From Natronococcus sp. A-GB1 (GTDB lineage: Archaea; Halobacteriota; Halobacteria; Halobacteriales; Natrialbaceae), in contig NZ_JARUKW010000009.1 of NCBI RefSeq assembly GCF_029688845.1, positions 1 to 64,000 of the forward strand: a DNA stretch of 64,000 nt, given 5' to 3'. Shown in pieces: positions 31,755 through 40,665 of the stretch. The notes beneath the pieces are model-generated. The model was not told the origin of the DNA, made no database searches, and saw only the letters and a program-made list of their open reading frames with translations. Both the position numbers and the translations under genes were made by a program. Position 1 is the stretch's first letter. The number at the start of each line of letters is the position of its first letter.

Positions 31755-33017
31755 TCAGAGTACATCTAGACGGGCCGCAGCCAGGGGGACCAGCATCTCC
31801 CCGTCGGTGAGCCCGCCGTGCATCCCGATCGAATCCATCTCCGTCCACCACAGTCCGCGGTTCCGGTGGACGGCGAGCAGATTGCCGCAGCGCCGGTCGA
31901 ACAGCGCCGACGGCTCGCCGGGACCGAACAGCCCGCGCTCGAGTGCCTCCTCGCGGGTGAACGTCCGCCCGTCGAGGGTCGACTCGACGATCCGCCGGGC
32001 CTCCTCGAGGCGATCCGGTCGCACGTGGAAGTGGACGTTGCGCGGACTGCCCGTCGGCAGTCGCGGCTCACCCGCCCCGTCGCGGCGGAACGTCTCCCGC
32101 AGTGCCGGCCACGCCTCCCAGTCGGTCATCACGACGTTCTCCTCGGGGGCGGTGTCGACGATCCCGTGGTCGGCCGTCACCACCAGCAGCGTCCGCTTTG
32201 CAAGATCTGAGTCGAGCCGTTCGACCAGTTCGTAGTGGAGCCGTTCGAGGATCGCCTCGAGGTTCTGGCGGTACCGTTCGGTGCCCGTTCCCTCGGCGTG
32301 GGAGACCGCGTCGATCGTCGGCTCGTAGGCGTAGACGTACGCCGGGGTCGCGGACTCCTCGAGGGCGCGACGGATCGACAGCGCGAGGTCGGTCGCGGTA
32401 TCGTAGCCGACCCGGGTGGCGCCCGCGGTCGTCGCCCGGGTGTAGCCCGAGTCGACCAACTCGGCGGGCTGGAGCGCGTACGTGTCGATCCCCGCCCGTT
32501 CGGCCCGCTCGTAGATCGACGAGCCGGCGAACAGTTCCGACGCAGCCGAGGACGGCGAGACGTCCGCCAGCGGGTCGCCCTCGACCGTTCGAAACGGCAG
32601 GGTCTCGACGATCTCGCCGGCGGACTCGAGGTACTGGAACCAGCCGAGCAGCCCGTGTTCGACGGGCGAGGAACCGGTGTTGATCGTCGTCAGCGCGGCG
32701 GCCGTCTCGGAGGGATAGACCGTCGTCAGCGGCGCCACGGTGCCGGCAGTCGAGAAGCGATCGAGCAACGGGTGGACCCCGCGGTGGCGCTTCCAGTGCT
32801 CGTAGCCGAACCCGTCCAGCAGGAAGAGAACGACGTTGTCGACGTCCGTGTCGACGCCCTCGATCGCGCCGTCGGGCAGCCGTCGCTCGAACCCCTCCGC
32901 GAGCAGCGACAGCGCCGTCTCCGGCACGTTCGCGACGCAGTAGCCGTCGTAGTCGGGAAACAGGTACTCACCCTCGCTCAGGCGCTGCCGGAGCCGCGAC
33001 TCGAGGGACGCTCGCAT
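31755..33017 (-). CDS. alkaline-phosphatase-superfamily hydrolase (nucleotide pyrophosphatase/phosphodiesterase type)
   Basis: 420 residues. Metal motif NVVLFLLDGFGYEHW with D68, the nucleophile region TTVYPSETAAALTTINTG with T105 in PSET, and TADHGIVDT late in the fold, the sequence order of type I phosphodiesterases/nucleotide pyrophosphatases. No signal peptide, so cytoplasmic. Substrate unknown. GNAT gene diverges 107 bp upstream. Confidence 0.9.
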   Translation of the reverse strand: MRASLESRLRQRLSEGEYLFPDYDGYCVANVPETALSLLAEGFERRLPDGAIEGVDTDVDNVVLFLLDGFGYEHWKRHRGVHPLLDRFSTAGTVAPLTTVYPSETAAALTTINTGSSPVEHGLLGWFQYLESAGEIVETLPFRTVEGDPLADVSPSSAASELFAGSSIYERAERAGIDTYALQPAELVDSGYTRATTAGATRVGYDTATDLALSIRRALEESATPAYVYAYEPTIDAVSHAEGTGTERYRQNLEAILERLHYELVERLDSDLAKRTLLVVTADHGIVDTAPEENVVMTDWEAWPALRETFRRDGAGEPRLPTGSPRNVHFHVRPDRLEEARRIVESTLDGRTFTREEALERGLFGPGEPSALFDRRCGNLLAVHRNRGLWWTEMDSIGMHGGLTDGEMLVPLAAARLDVL

Positions 33018-33093
33018 GCCTCTTCCGATGATCGCGGCCGGGATAGTACCACCGACGCGGGCGGTCCGGAAAGTATGGTACCGAATGCCAAGG

Positions 33094-33100
33094 ACTATAC
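33094..33100 (+). promoter_or_regulatory. TATA box of the GNAT gene, deciding its start
   Basis: ACTATAC centred at 33097 predicts transcription to begin near 33122, just before the second in-frame ATG (33125) and after the first (33113). Confidence 0.5.
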
Positions 33101-33124
33101 TCGTGCCACCCGATGACCTCCCCT

Positions 33125-33856
33125 ATGCGCGCACCCGAGCGGCCGACGTTCGAGAGCGAGGCGAGCAGGTCGATCTACCAGTACGTCGAGCGCCACGGCA
33201 CGGCGGCTCGACACCGGATCCGGGAGATGACGTCGCTGTCGCCCGAACGGTTCCGAACGGAGCTCGAGGGACTGGAGACGAAGGGCTACCTCGAGGAGGA
33301 CGGCGGCACGGTCCGGCTCGCGCTCGACGTCGGCTCGGTCGAGGAGTACGAGACCGACGACGGGACCTACCTCATCCGTCCCGGGCAGAACCGGGACTTC
33401 GACGGGCTCGTCGACGCGATCCGCGACGTAACCTCGAAGGAGTCCTACGTCGTCGCCGAGAGCGTCGCCGAGCAACTGCTGTACGAGGATGCCGTCACCC
33501 GCCACAACACCGTCGAGTCGCGGGTGTTCTTCGTCGCCACGATCGACGACGAGATCGCGGGCTGGGTCCACCTCGACCTCCCACAGGTCGAGAAGCTCCG
33601 CGAGACGGCCCAGCTCACCGTCGGCGTCCGACCCGACCACCGCAGACGCGGCGTCGGCGACGCCCTGCTCACCCGCGGGGTCGACTGGGCCGAAGCCAAC
33701 GGCTACCGGAAGGTGTACAACAGCGTTCCGGCGACCAACGACGAGGCCCTGGCGTTCCTCGAGGATCACGGCTGGAACACCGAGGGCATCCGTCGAAACC
33801 ACTACACGATCGACGACGAGTTCGTCGACGAGGTGTTGATGGCCTACACGTTCTGA
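33125..33856 (+). CDS. GNAT acetyltransferase with N-terminal winged helix
   Basis: 243 residues from ATG 33125 (247 if the ATG at 33113 is used). Residues about 15-75 form a winged helix (RSIYQYVERHGTAARHRIREM, then SPERFRTELEGLETKGYLEEDGGTVRL). The GNAT domain follows, with motif A TVGVRPDHRRRGVGDALLTRGVDWA (Q/RxxGxG-type acetyl-CoA loop RRRGVGDA) and motif B YNSVPATNDEALAFLEDHGW. The combination suggests an acetyltransferase whose activity is coupled to DNA binding or self-regulation; known relatives are not characterised to my knowledge. Confidence 0.88.
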   Translation: MRAPERPTFESEASRSIYQYVERHGTAARHRIREMTSLSPERFRTELEGLETKGYLEEDGGTVRLALDVGSVEEYETDDGTYLIRPGQNRDFDGLVDAIRDVTSKESYVVAESVAEQLLYEDAVTRHNTVESRVFFVATIDDEIAGWVHLDLPQVEKLRETAQLTVGVRPDHRRRGVGDALLTRGVDWAEANGYRKVYNSVPATNDEALAFLEDHGWNTEGIRRNHYTIDDEFVDEVLMAYTF

Positions 33857-33902
33857 GGACCGTTCGGATCGCCGAGGTTCCAGGCTCGAGTGTAGCTCCC
33901 GT

Positions 33903-33950
33903 CAGTCGTCGCACTCGAGGTCGGACACCGCTCAGTCGTCGCGCTCGAGG
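33903..33950. repeat. short duplication of the aroA 3' end
   Basis: The 18 nt CAGTCGTCGC-A-CTCGAGG at 33903-33920 recur with one change at 33933-33950, where they encode the last residues and stop of aroA on the minus strand. The outer copy is non-coding, a remnant of tandem duplication or replication slippage. Confidence 0.5.
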
Positions 33951-35221
33951 CTCGCGCCCAGCTCCTCGAGCGTCTCGAAGAAGTTCGGGAACGAGACGTC
34001 GACGTGTTCGGCGCCCGCGATCGTCGTCTCGCCGTCGGCGACCAGTCCCGCCAGCGCCAGCGCCATCACGATGCGGTGATCGCCTCGCCCATCGACTGCG
34101 GCGCCCTCGAGGGTCGATTCGCTGCCATGGACCGTCAGCGATTCCTGCTTTTCAGTCGTCTCGACGCCCAGCTTCCCCAGCTCCTCGGCCATCGCGCTCA
34201 CCCGATCGGTCTCCTTGTAGCGGACGTGCTCGGCGTTCGTGATCATCGTCTCGCCGTCGGCGACCGCGCCCAGCGTCGCAATCGTCGGCAGCAGGTCCGG
34301 CGTGTCCTCGACGGAGACCTCGACTCCCTCGAGATCGGTCGCCGAGACGTCGATCGTCCCGCCCTCCCGATTCCAGTCGACGTCAGCGCCCATCTCCTCG
34401 ACGATCTCGACGATCGCAGTGTCGCCCTGGGCGCTGGGCTTGGCGCCCTCGATTCGGACCCCGTCGTCGCCGGCGATCGCGCCCGCCGCGAGCAGGTACG
34501 AGATCGAGGAGAAGTCGCCGGGAACGCGGTACTCGCCGTCCGCGGGATCGTATCGCTGGCCGCCGTCGACGGCGAACCCGGCGTCGGTTTTGCGGGCCTC
34601 AACGCCAAAATCGTCGAGCACCTCGAGCGTGATATCGACGTACGGCGCCGACTTGAGCTCGGTCTCGAGGCCGATCTCGAGTCCCTCCTCGGTTACCGCG
34701 CCAGCCATCAGCAGGGCGGTGATGTACTGCGAGGAGACGTCGCCGGGAATGGAGACCTCGGTACCGGAGATCGGTCCCGTGATTACCAGCGGCGCCTGCC
34801 CGTTCCCGCGGGTGCTGAAGGCTTCGCCGCCGAGATCGGCGATGGCCTCGAGCAGCGGTCCCTGCGGCCGACTCCGGAGCGAGGAGTCGCCGGTGAGGAC
34901 GCTCGTCCCGTCGGCCAGCGCCGCCGCCGCCGTCACGAGGCGCATCGTCGTCCCGCTGTTCTCACAGTCGATGACGTCGTCGGGAACGCCCGGCTGGCCG
35001 TCGAAGCCCTCGACCTCGAGGCTGTCGTCGTCGCGGTCGACGCTCCCGCCGAACAGCGAGACGGCGCGCGCTGTGGCCTTCGTGTCGGCGCTCCAGAGGG
35101 CGTCCCGGACGGTCGTCTGCGAGGCGTAGCCCGCGGCGAGGATCGCGCGGTGGGTGTAGCTCTTCGAGGGTGGCGCTCGAGCCCGTCCCGCGACGCGGGA
35201 GGGGGTGATGGTGACGTCCAT
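33932..35221 (-). CDS. aroA: 3-phosphoshikimate 1-carboxyvinyltransferase (EPSP synthase)
   Basis: 429 residues. [15 protein letters not shown] at the N-terminus carries the Lys-Ser-Tyr-x-His-Arg shikimate-phosphate site, ENSGTTMRL is the second signature, [16 protein letters not shown] with the RP loop follows, and KETDR-VSAM is the third. It transfers the enolpyruvyl group of PEP to shikimate-3-phosphate. ATG 35221 is set by the family start [12 protein letters not shown]. Same strand as aroC. Confidence 0.96.
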   Translation of the reverse strand: MDVTITPSRVAGRARAPPSKSYTHRAILAAGYASQTTVRDALWSADTKATARAVSLFGGSVDRDDDSLEVEGFDGQPGVPDDVIDCENSGTTMRLVTAAAALADGTSVLTGDSSLRSRPQGPLLEAIADLGGEAFSTRGNGQAPLVITGPISGTEVSIPGDVSSQYITALLMAGAVTEEGLEIGLETELKSAPYVDITLEVLDDFGVEARKTDAGFAVDGGQRYDPADGEYRVPGDFSSISYLLAAGAIAGDDGVRIEGAKPSAQGDTAIVEIVEEMGADVDWNREGGTIDVSATDLEGVEVSVEDTPDLLPTIATLGAVADGETMITNAEHVRYKETDRVSAMAEELGKLGVETTEKQESLTVHGSESTLEGAAVDGRGDHRIVMALALAGLVADGETTIAGAEHVDVSFPNFFETLEELGASLERDD

Positions 35222-35332
35222 ACCGACTCCTGGGAAGGGGCGCCCTATCACGGTACCGATGCTGGTAGTATTGCAGAACGGGTTCGCCGTCGACGCGAGT
35301 CGACCGCCGAGCCGAAACCTCCGTTCGTGCGA

Positions 35333-35977
35333 TCAGCGCTCGGGGCGAACCGCGTCCTCGATAGCGGTATCGCCGCCGAAGAGCCTGATCGTCTCGCCGA
35401 TCGTCTCGTCGGTCTCGAGCGCTGCGACGACCGCCTGGGCGACGTCAGCACGCGGAATGTCGTCGCCGCCCTCGCCGTCGTACTCAAAGGTCGCCGAGAC
35501 GCGGCCCGTCCCCTCGTCATCGGTCAGCGCCGTCGGCCGGAGGATCGTCGCGTCGAGCGCGGACGCCTCGAGGAAGTCGTCGGCACAGCGCTTGGCGACC
35601 CAGTAGGGACGCATCGCCTCGGGGTCGCCAAGCGGCTCGCTGGCCCGGTAGGCGCTGATCATCACGAACCGGTCGATCCCGCGCTCGAGGCAGGCGTCGA
35701 TACTCCGCCGCGCCCCCCAGAGGTCGATCAGCAGCGTCTTGCCCCAGTCCGTGTCACCGCCCGAGCCCGCCGTGAAGACGACGGCGTCGGCGTCCTCGAG
35801 AGCCGATTCGAACTCGCCCTCGAGGTCGCCCAGGCGTGGCTCGCCGCCGCGCTCGCGGATCTCGTCGAACTGGGACTCGTCTCGCACGACGCCGATCGGG
35901 TCGTGACCGGCGTCCGCGAGGCGGGGCAGTAGCTCGCGGCCGATTCCGCCGTTCGCGCCGATAACTGCGACGTGCAT
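35333..35977 (-). CDS. NAD(P)-binding atypical SDR (NmrA/SDR-a-like)
   Basis: 214 residues. MHVAVIGANGGIGRELLPRLADAGHDPIGVVRD has the GANGGIG dinucleotide motif at 7-13 and an Arg suggesting NADPH. VVFTAGSGG and FVMISAYRA follow, then YWVAKRCADDFLEASALDATILRPTAL, with Tyr-x3-Lys in the active-site position. Likely a flavin-reductase- or epimerase-like oxidoreductase, substrate unknown. Not coupled to aroA (111-bp gap). Confidence 0.9.
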   Translation of the reverse strand: MHVAVIGANGGIGRELLPRLADAGHDPIGVVRDESQFDEIRERGGEPRLGDLEGEFESALEDADAVVFTAGSGGDTDWGKTLLIDLWGARRSIDACLERGIDRFVMISAYRASEPLGDPEAMRPYWVAKRCADDFLEASALDATILRPTALTDDEGTGRVSATFEYDGEGGDDIPRADVAQAVVAALETDETIGETIRLFGGDTAIEDAVRPER

Positions 35978-36082
35978 CGTGTGCCGTCACAACACGACGG
36001 CGCCAATAGGAGCTGCGGTCGGCGAACCCCGGAAGAGTTCGAGAGGAGAGACTGTCGTCGAAACGCCCTGCGGAGTGGGAGG

Positions 36083-37864
36083 CTACTCGTCCGTCGGCCC
36101 GGCCACGGCGTCGCTCTCGAGCGCGCCCTCGCCGGTCTTCCCTGCGGCCTTCTCGACGACGCAGTCCTCGAGCACGAGCACGTCCAGACCCATCCCGTAG
36201 AAGTCCTTGAGCGCCTCCGTGGGCGTGTTGACGATCGGCTCGGCGTGGTCGTTGAAGGAGGTGTTCAGGACGACCGGAACGCCGGTGATGGACTCGAACT
36301 CCGAGATCAGCTGGTGGTAGCGGGGGTGTTGGTCCTCGCGGACGGTCTGGGGTCGCGTCGAGTCGTCTGCGGGGTGGAGCACTGCCTCGAGGTCGTCGAC
36401 CTTCTCGGGGCGGACGTCGAAGGTGTCGATCATGAACGGGGCGGGCTGGCCGTCGATCAGGTACTCGGGAGCCGCGGACTCGAGCATCGAGGGGGCGAAC
36501 GGTCGCCACTCCTCGCGGTGTTTAACGTACCTGTTGACCCGATCCCGCGATGCGGCGGTCCGGGGATCGGCGAGGATGCTCCGGGCGCCAAGCGCTCGGG
36601 GCCCCATCTCCATCCGCCCCTGGAACCAGCCGACGAGGGCGCCGTCGGCCAGCCGTTCGGCGACGTAGCCCTCGAGGTCGTCGGGTTTCCCGTACTGGAT
36701 CTTGTTCGTCTCGAGTAACGACTCGATCTCGTCGGTCCCGTACTCGGGGCCGAGGTAGGCCGTCGTCTGGGTTTCGACGTCGGCGGGTCGCTGCTCGAGC
36801 CAGCCGGCGCCGAGGGCGAGCCCCGCGTCGTGGGCGACGGGCTGGATGAACGTGTCGTCGACCGCCTCGAGCTCTCGTACGCTCTTGTTGAGTTTGCAGT
36901 TCAGCGCGACGCCGCCCGCGAGCGCGACGTCGTTCGACCGGGAGGCGCCGAGGTAGGCGTCGACGATCTCACAGACGGTCTCCTCGAGCAGCTCCTGGGC
37001 GGTGCGGGCGAGGTCTTTCTCCCACTGGTCGAACTGGCCGGGCTCGTCGTTTCGCGACCGGCCGAACGCCTCCTCGAGCTGGCGGACGCCGTAGCCGGTC
37101 CCCCAGCGCCTGGTCAACGCCGTGACGTCGTAGTCGACGCCGGTGTCGATCAGGCTCCGCAGGGTGCGTTCGATTTCGGGTCGTCGCTCGCCGTATGGAG
37201 CGAGCCCCATGACCTTCCCCTCGCCGTTGAACATCCGGTAGCCGAGGAACTCGGTGACGATGGCGAAAAAGAGCCCGAGACTGTTCGGGTGGTCGTAGGT
37301 TCGGACTCGCGCCAGGCCATCGGGGGTGCCCCGCCAGATCACTGTCGAGTCGTACTCGCCTTTCGCGTCGATCGTCAGGATTAACGCGTCGTCGAACCCG
37401 GAGGGATGGAAGGCGCTCGCGGCGTGACAGCGGTGGTGGGAGCGACACTCGACGGGGGGGATCGGCGTTCCGATCGACTCGAGCCTGCTCTCGACCTGCT
37501 TGGTCGGGAAGAAACGGCTCCGAATCTCGTCGACGACCGTCTTCTCGAGCGCCGACACCTTTCGGGCGAACCCCTGTGCCGTGATCGCGTCGGTGACGTA
37601 GTGGCGTCGAATACGTGCGCGGAGTTTCGGGTCGTAGGGGAGGAGGATTCGCTTGAGGTCCGCGAGCTCGAGGTCCCGAAAGTCGAGGCAGGCGCGGATC
37701 GCCCGCTCGGGGAACGTGTCGACGGCGTGTTTGTCCCGCGTCAGCCGCTCCTCTTCGATACCGAAGACCGGCGTCCCGTCCTCGAAGAGGACGGCGCTTG
37801 GATCGTGCTGGCCGTATAGTCCGATCGCGGGCTTACAGGCGACGATATACGAGGGCGAACTCAT
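36083..37864 (-). CDS. carbamoyltransferase (NodU/CmcH/TobZ family)
   Basis: 593 residues. The N-terminal Kae1-like ASKHA domain (about 5-340) starts YIVACKPAIGLYGQHDPSAVL and has GIEEERLTRDKHA, ECRSHHRCHAASAFHPSGF with the metal-binding His, and ALAGGVALNCKLN; the C-terminal carbamoyltransferase domain (about 370-575) has GWFQGRMEMGPRALGARSILADPR and VVLNTSFNDHAEPIVNTP. Known members carbamoylate sugars, antibiotics or Nod factors using carbamoyl phosphate and ATP. No glycosyltransferase or other secondary-metabolite gene is adjacent, so the acceptor is unknown. Confidence 0.92.
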   Translation of the reverse strand: MSSPSYIVACKPAIGLYGQHDPSAVLFEDGTPVFGIEEERLTRDKHAVDTFPERAIRACLDFRDLELADLKRILLPYDPKLRARIRRHYVTDAITAQGFARKVSALEKTVVDEIRSRFFPTKQVESRLESIGTPIPPVECRSHHRCHAASAFHPSGFDDALILTIDAKGEYDSTVIWRGTPDGLARVRTYDHPNSLGLFFAIVTEFLGYRMFNGEGKVMGLAPYGERRPEIERTLRSLIDTGVDYDVTALTRRWGTGYGVRQLEEAFGRSRNDEPGQFDQWEKDLARTAQELLEETVCEIVDAYLGASRSNDVALAGGVALNCKLNKSVRELEAVDDTFIQPVAHDAGLALGAGWLEQRPADVETQTTAYLGPEYGTDEIESLLETNKIQYGKPDDLEGYVAERLADGALVGWFQGRMEMGPRALGARSILADPRTAASRDRVNRYVKHREEWRPFAPSMLESAAPEYLIDGQPAPFMIDTFDVRPEKVDDLEAVLHPADDSTRPQTVREDQHPRYHQLISEFESITGVPVVLNTSFNDHAEPIVNTPTEALKDFYGMGLDVLVLEDCVVEKAAGKTGEGALESDAVAGPTDE

Positions 37865-38115
37865 TCGCGGGGACTCGTTCCACCACTCCGTGAGGGGGAT
37901 TCAAAGTCTTCCCGAAACTTGTCTCGCGTAAGAGATGTCGAGCGCCTGATGATGCTGAGGATTTCGAGAAGCCGTAATCGAGCCCCGACGGTGATTCGAG
38001 TCCGATGCTGGGTTCGGCGACGGTTTTGATCACCAACCGATCCCGCCGGCGGCAACGCCGAACCGACGGCGGGGCATCCGGCTCTGGCGGGGCGACGCCG
38101 GTCCGCAACCCCCGC

Positions 38116-38123
38116 AATTATGT
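38116..38123 (+). promoter_or_regulatory. TATA-like box of the M24 prolidase gene
   Basis: AATTATGT lies 25-32 nt before ATG 38148. The 283-bp gap upstream (37865-38147) carries this and the divergent carbamoyltransferase promoter; no gene seen. Confidence 0.5.
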
Positions 38124-38147
38124 AGGACGGTTCCGGAAGCACGTGAC

Positions 38148-39332
38148 ATGGAACCCGATCTCGGCCCGCTGCTCGCCGTCCTCGAGGACGGTTCGCTCGA
38201 CGGCTACCTCATCGACGACGACGACTCCGACTCCGACCAGCGCTACGTCTCCGGCTTCACGGCGCCCGACGCCTACCAGACGCTCGTTACCGCCGACGGC
38301 GACGCTCATTTGCTGGTTTCGGGGCTCGAGTACGGCCGCGCGACGAAGGAGGCCGACGCCGACTCCGTGAGCCGACGATCGGCGTACGACTATCAGGAAC
38401 TGGTCGCCGAACACGGCTCCTACGAGGGGACGGTGCGAACGATCGCCGCGTTCCTCGCCGATCACGGGATCGACTCGGTCGCCGTCCCGCGGAACTTTCC
38501 GACGGGAACCGCAGACGGGCTCCGCGAGCGGGGCCTCGAGGTCGCCGTCGAGCGCGAGGGCGTCGTCGAAGGGATCCGCGCGACAAAGACGCCCTGGGAG
38601 GCAAACCAGATCAGCGCCACGCAGTCGGCCAACGAGGCCGCGATGGCCGTCGCCGAACGACTCATCGCGACGGCCGAGGTCGAAGACGGTGCGCTCGTCC
38701 TCGACGGCGAGGAGCTGACCAGCGAACGGGTCAAGGAGGAGATCGAGATAGCACTGTTGCGCCACGGCTGTGCGCTCGACGAGACGATCGTCGCCTGCGG
38801 TGCCGACGGCGCTGACCCGCACAACCGCGGCAGCGGGACCCTCGAGGCCGGCGAACTGATCGTGATCGACATCTTCCCCCGGGACAAGGGAACCGGCTAC
38901 TTCGGGGACATGACCCGCACCTTTGTCCGCGGCGAGCCGAGCGAGGAGGCTCGGCGGCGGTACGATGTCACCCGCGAGGCGTTCGACGCTGCTCTCGAGG
39001 CGATCGAGCCGGGTGTCACCGGCGCGGCCGTCCACGACGCGACCTGCGACGTCATCGAGGACGCCGGCTACGAGACGCTCCGGAGCGATCCGAGCGCCGG
39101 AACCGGCTTCATCCACAGCACCGGCCACGGCGTCGGCCTCGACATCCACGAACAGCCCAGTCTCTCACCGACCGGAGGCGAACTCGAGCCGGGTCACGTC
39201 GTGACGGTCGAACCCGGCATCTACGACCCCAAGGTGGGCGGGGTCCGCATCGAGGACCTGGTGGTCGTCACCGAGGACGGCTACGAGAACCTGACCGAGT
39301 ATCCGATCCGACTCGAGCCGCGGGCAAACTGA
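38148..39332 (+). CDS. M24B Xaa-Pro peptidase, full metal site
   Basis: 394 residues. An N-terminal creatinase-N domain (1-135) precedes the pita-bread domain. All five dinuclear metal ligands are visible: D241 (VIDIFP), D254 (FGDMTRT), H327 (HSTGHGVG), E355 (TVEPGIYD) and E369 (GVRIEDL). It should cleave Xaa-Pro dipeptides or act as aminopeptidase P in the cytoplasm. It is useful as a comparison for the metal-ligand-poor M24 homologue at 59.4 kb. Confidence 0.93.
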   Translation: MEPDLGPLLAVLEDGSLDGYLIDDDDSDSDQRYVSGFTAPDAYQTLVTADGDAHLLVSGLEYGRATKEADADSVSRRSAYDYQELVAEHGSYEGTVRTIAAFLADHGIDSVAVPRNFPTGTADGLRERGLEVAVEREGVVEGIRATKTPWEANQISATQSANEAAMAVAERLIATAEVEDGALVLDGEELTSERVKEEIEIALLRHGCALDETIVACGADGADPHNRGSGTLEAGELIVIDIFPRDKGTGYFGDMTRTFVRGEPSEEARRRYDVTREAFDAALEAIEPGVTGAAVHDATCDVIEDAGYETLRSDPSAGTGFIHSTGHGVGLDIHEQPSLSPTGGELEPGHVVTVEPGIYDPKVGGVRIEDLVVVTEDGYENLTEYPIRLEPRAN

Positions 39333-39377
39333 GCGGCTCGATGTCTCTTAGCCTATTTTTCAATCCCTTCACAAAGC

Positions 39378-39386
39378 ATTTATATT
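39378..39386 (+). promoter_or_regulatory. TATA box with no open reading frame downstream
   Basis: ATTTATATT, one of the best TATA matches in the window. Predicted transcription start near 39408 coincides with the first base of the hairpin RNA candidate. The next plus-strand gene is more than 6 kb away. Confidence 0.55.
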
Positions 39387-39406
39387 GGAGGGCTGAACGA
39401 AGAGAT

Positions 39407-39481
39407 AGCCGGGACCGATCCCCCCAACCGCGTCCGAATCGCTGGTACGCCGTCCCGGCTGATCCACCCCCTCCCCCTTTT
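39407..39481 (+). ncRNA. candidate hairpin small RNA of about 75 nt
   Basis: AGCCGGGAC (39407-39415) pairs perfectly with GTCCCGGCT (39452-39460) across a 36-nt loop. The stem starts where the TATA box at 39378-39386 predicts transcription to begin, and a C/T run ending in TTTT follows at 39471-39481. No coding frame is visible. The stem resembles a tRNA acceptor, but the span is too short for a tRNA. Candidate only. Confidence 0.4.
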
Positions 39482-39491
39482 GTCCGATCGT

Positions 39492-40541
39492 TCAGTCCCA
39501 ACGTCGCTCGGCGATCCGCTCGCCGACCTCGAGGCCGTTTCGAAGTGCCGCGTGGATCCGTCCCTCGCCCGCGGTCCAGTCGCCGACGCAGTACAACCCC
39601 TCTGACTCCGCTCGCTCCAGTGAGTCACTCGAGACGCCGCCTTCGGGGATCGCGTAACGCCAGCCCTGGTGGTCGGTCCACTCCGGCTCGGTGAGGCGGT
39701 CGTCCTCGAGCAGGCCGGCGGTCAGCGCGGCGAGTTCGGCGAGGTTTCGCTCCGGGTCACGATCATAGTGGTCGACCGACCACTCATGGTTAGCCTGGAC
39801 AATCAGCAGGGAGTCGCCGTCGGGAACGTGGTCGGGCTTGCACTCCTCGCGGCTGACCCAGCCGATCTCGTGGTCCTTGTCGGTGTTGACCAGCGCGTAG
39901 TAGGGGACGTCGAGTTCGAACGGGTAGCGAAAGACGCCGGTCCACACCCGGCGGTAGGAGACCTCGGCGATTGCCTCGAGCAGCGACTCCCGTCGGTCCG
40001 ACTCCCAGACGCTCGACTCGAGTAGGGCCGCCGTCTGTGGCGCCGGCGGGTTCAGGAGGACAACGTCGTACGGCCCCCACGGGTTGCCGGCGGCGTCCTC
40101 GAGGGTCCACGTCCCGGCGTCCTCGTCTCGCACCAGTCGCTCGACGCGCGTCTCGCGGTGGATCATCGCGTCGGTGCGGGCGAACAGCCGCTTGGCGAGC
40201 TGGGTCAGCCCCCGTCGGTACGTCCACTTGTGGTCGTCCGCGTCGCGGCCGGGTTCGATCGCGCCGCCCCGGTCGAACGTCCAGACGGGCTCGTCGATAT
40301 CGACGAGGCCCTCCGTCGGGAGCGTCTCCGTCACCAGCTCGACGACCCGCTCGTCGCCGGCCTTCAGGTAGTTCGCGCCGTAGTCGTAGACGACGTCGTC
40401 CCGGCGACGGGTCGCGGCCCGTCCGCAGAGTCCGCCCGACTTCTCGAGCACCGTCACCGAAACGTCGTCGGTCGACTCCTCGAGGGCGAACGCCGCCCCG
40501 GCGGCGCCGACACCCGCGCCGACGATCCCGATTCGTTTCAT
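39492..40541 (-). CDS. FAD-dependent amine oxidoreductase (renalase-like)
   Basis: 349 residues. MKRIGIVGAGVGAAGAAFALEE is the FAD dinucleotide fold (GAGVGAAG at 8-15), VTVLEKSGGLCGRAATRRRDDVVYDYGANYLKAG the second contact, and GLYCVGDWTAGEGRIHAALRNGLEVGERI the C-terminal flavin motif. This order matches the renalase/NAD(P)-binding Rossmann oxidoreductase group. The substrate (NADH isomers, amines) is not deducible. ATG 40541 is chosen at the beta-1 strand. Confidence 0.9.
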   Translation of the reverse strand: MKRIGIVGAGVGAAGAAFALEESTDDVSVTVLEKSGGLCGRAATRRRDDVVYDYGANYLKAGDERVVELVTETLPTEGLVDIDEPVWTFDRGGAIEPGRDADDHKWTYRRGLTQLAKRLFARTDAMIHRETRVERLVRDEDAGTWTLEDAAGNPWGPYDVVLLNPPAPQTAALLESSVWESDRRESLLEAIAEVSYRRVWTGVFRYPFELDVPYYALVNTDKDHEIGWVSREECKPDHVPDGDSLLIVQANHEWSVDHYDRDPERNLAELAALTAGLLEDDRLTEPEWTDHQGWRYAIPEGGVSSDSLERAESEGLYCVGDWTAGEGRIHAALRNGLEVGERIAERRWD

Positions 40542-40665
40542 ACGCGGGGTTCGAGGGCAACCCGGAAGTACCCTTCCGCAGCCGGCGTCGATTGCCGGCT
40601 GTCGCGGCACCCCGAAAACGGTCGCCCGTCGGCTCGCTTTGCGAAGAACGGGCCGCTCGAGGGAG

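Noticed and set aside
33903-33950. Possible attachment-site duplication at the aroA end
   Set aside because: The copies are only 12 nt apart with no integrase or tRNA nearby; a local slippage event is simpler.
39408-39459. tRNA-like acceptor stem GCCGGGA/TCCCGGC
   Set aside because: Only 52 nt between the ends, no anticodon or T-arm signature, and no GTTCRANYC box; too short for a tRNA.
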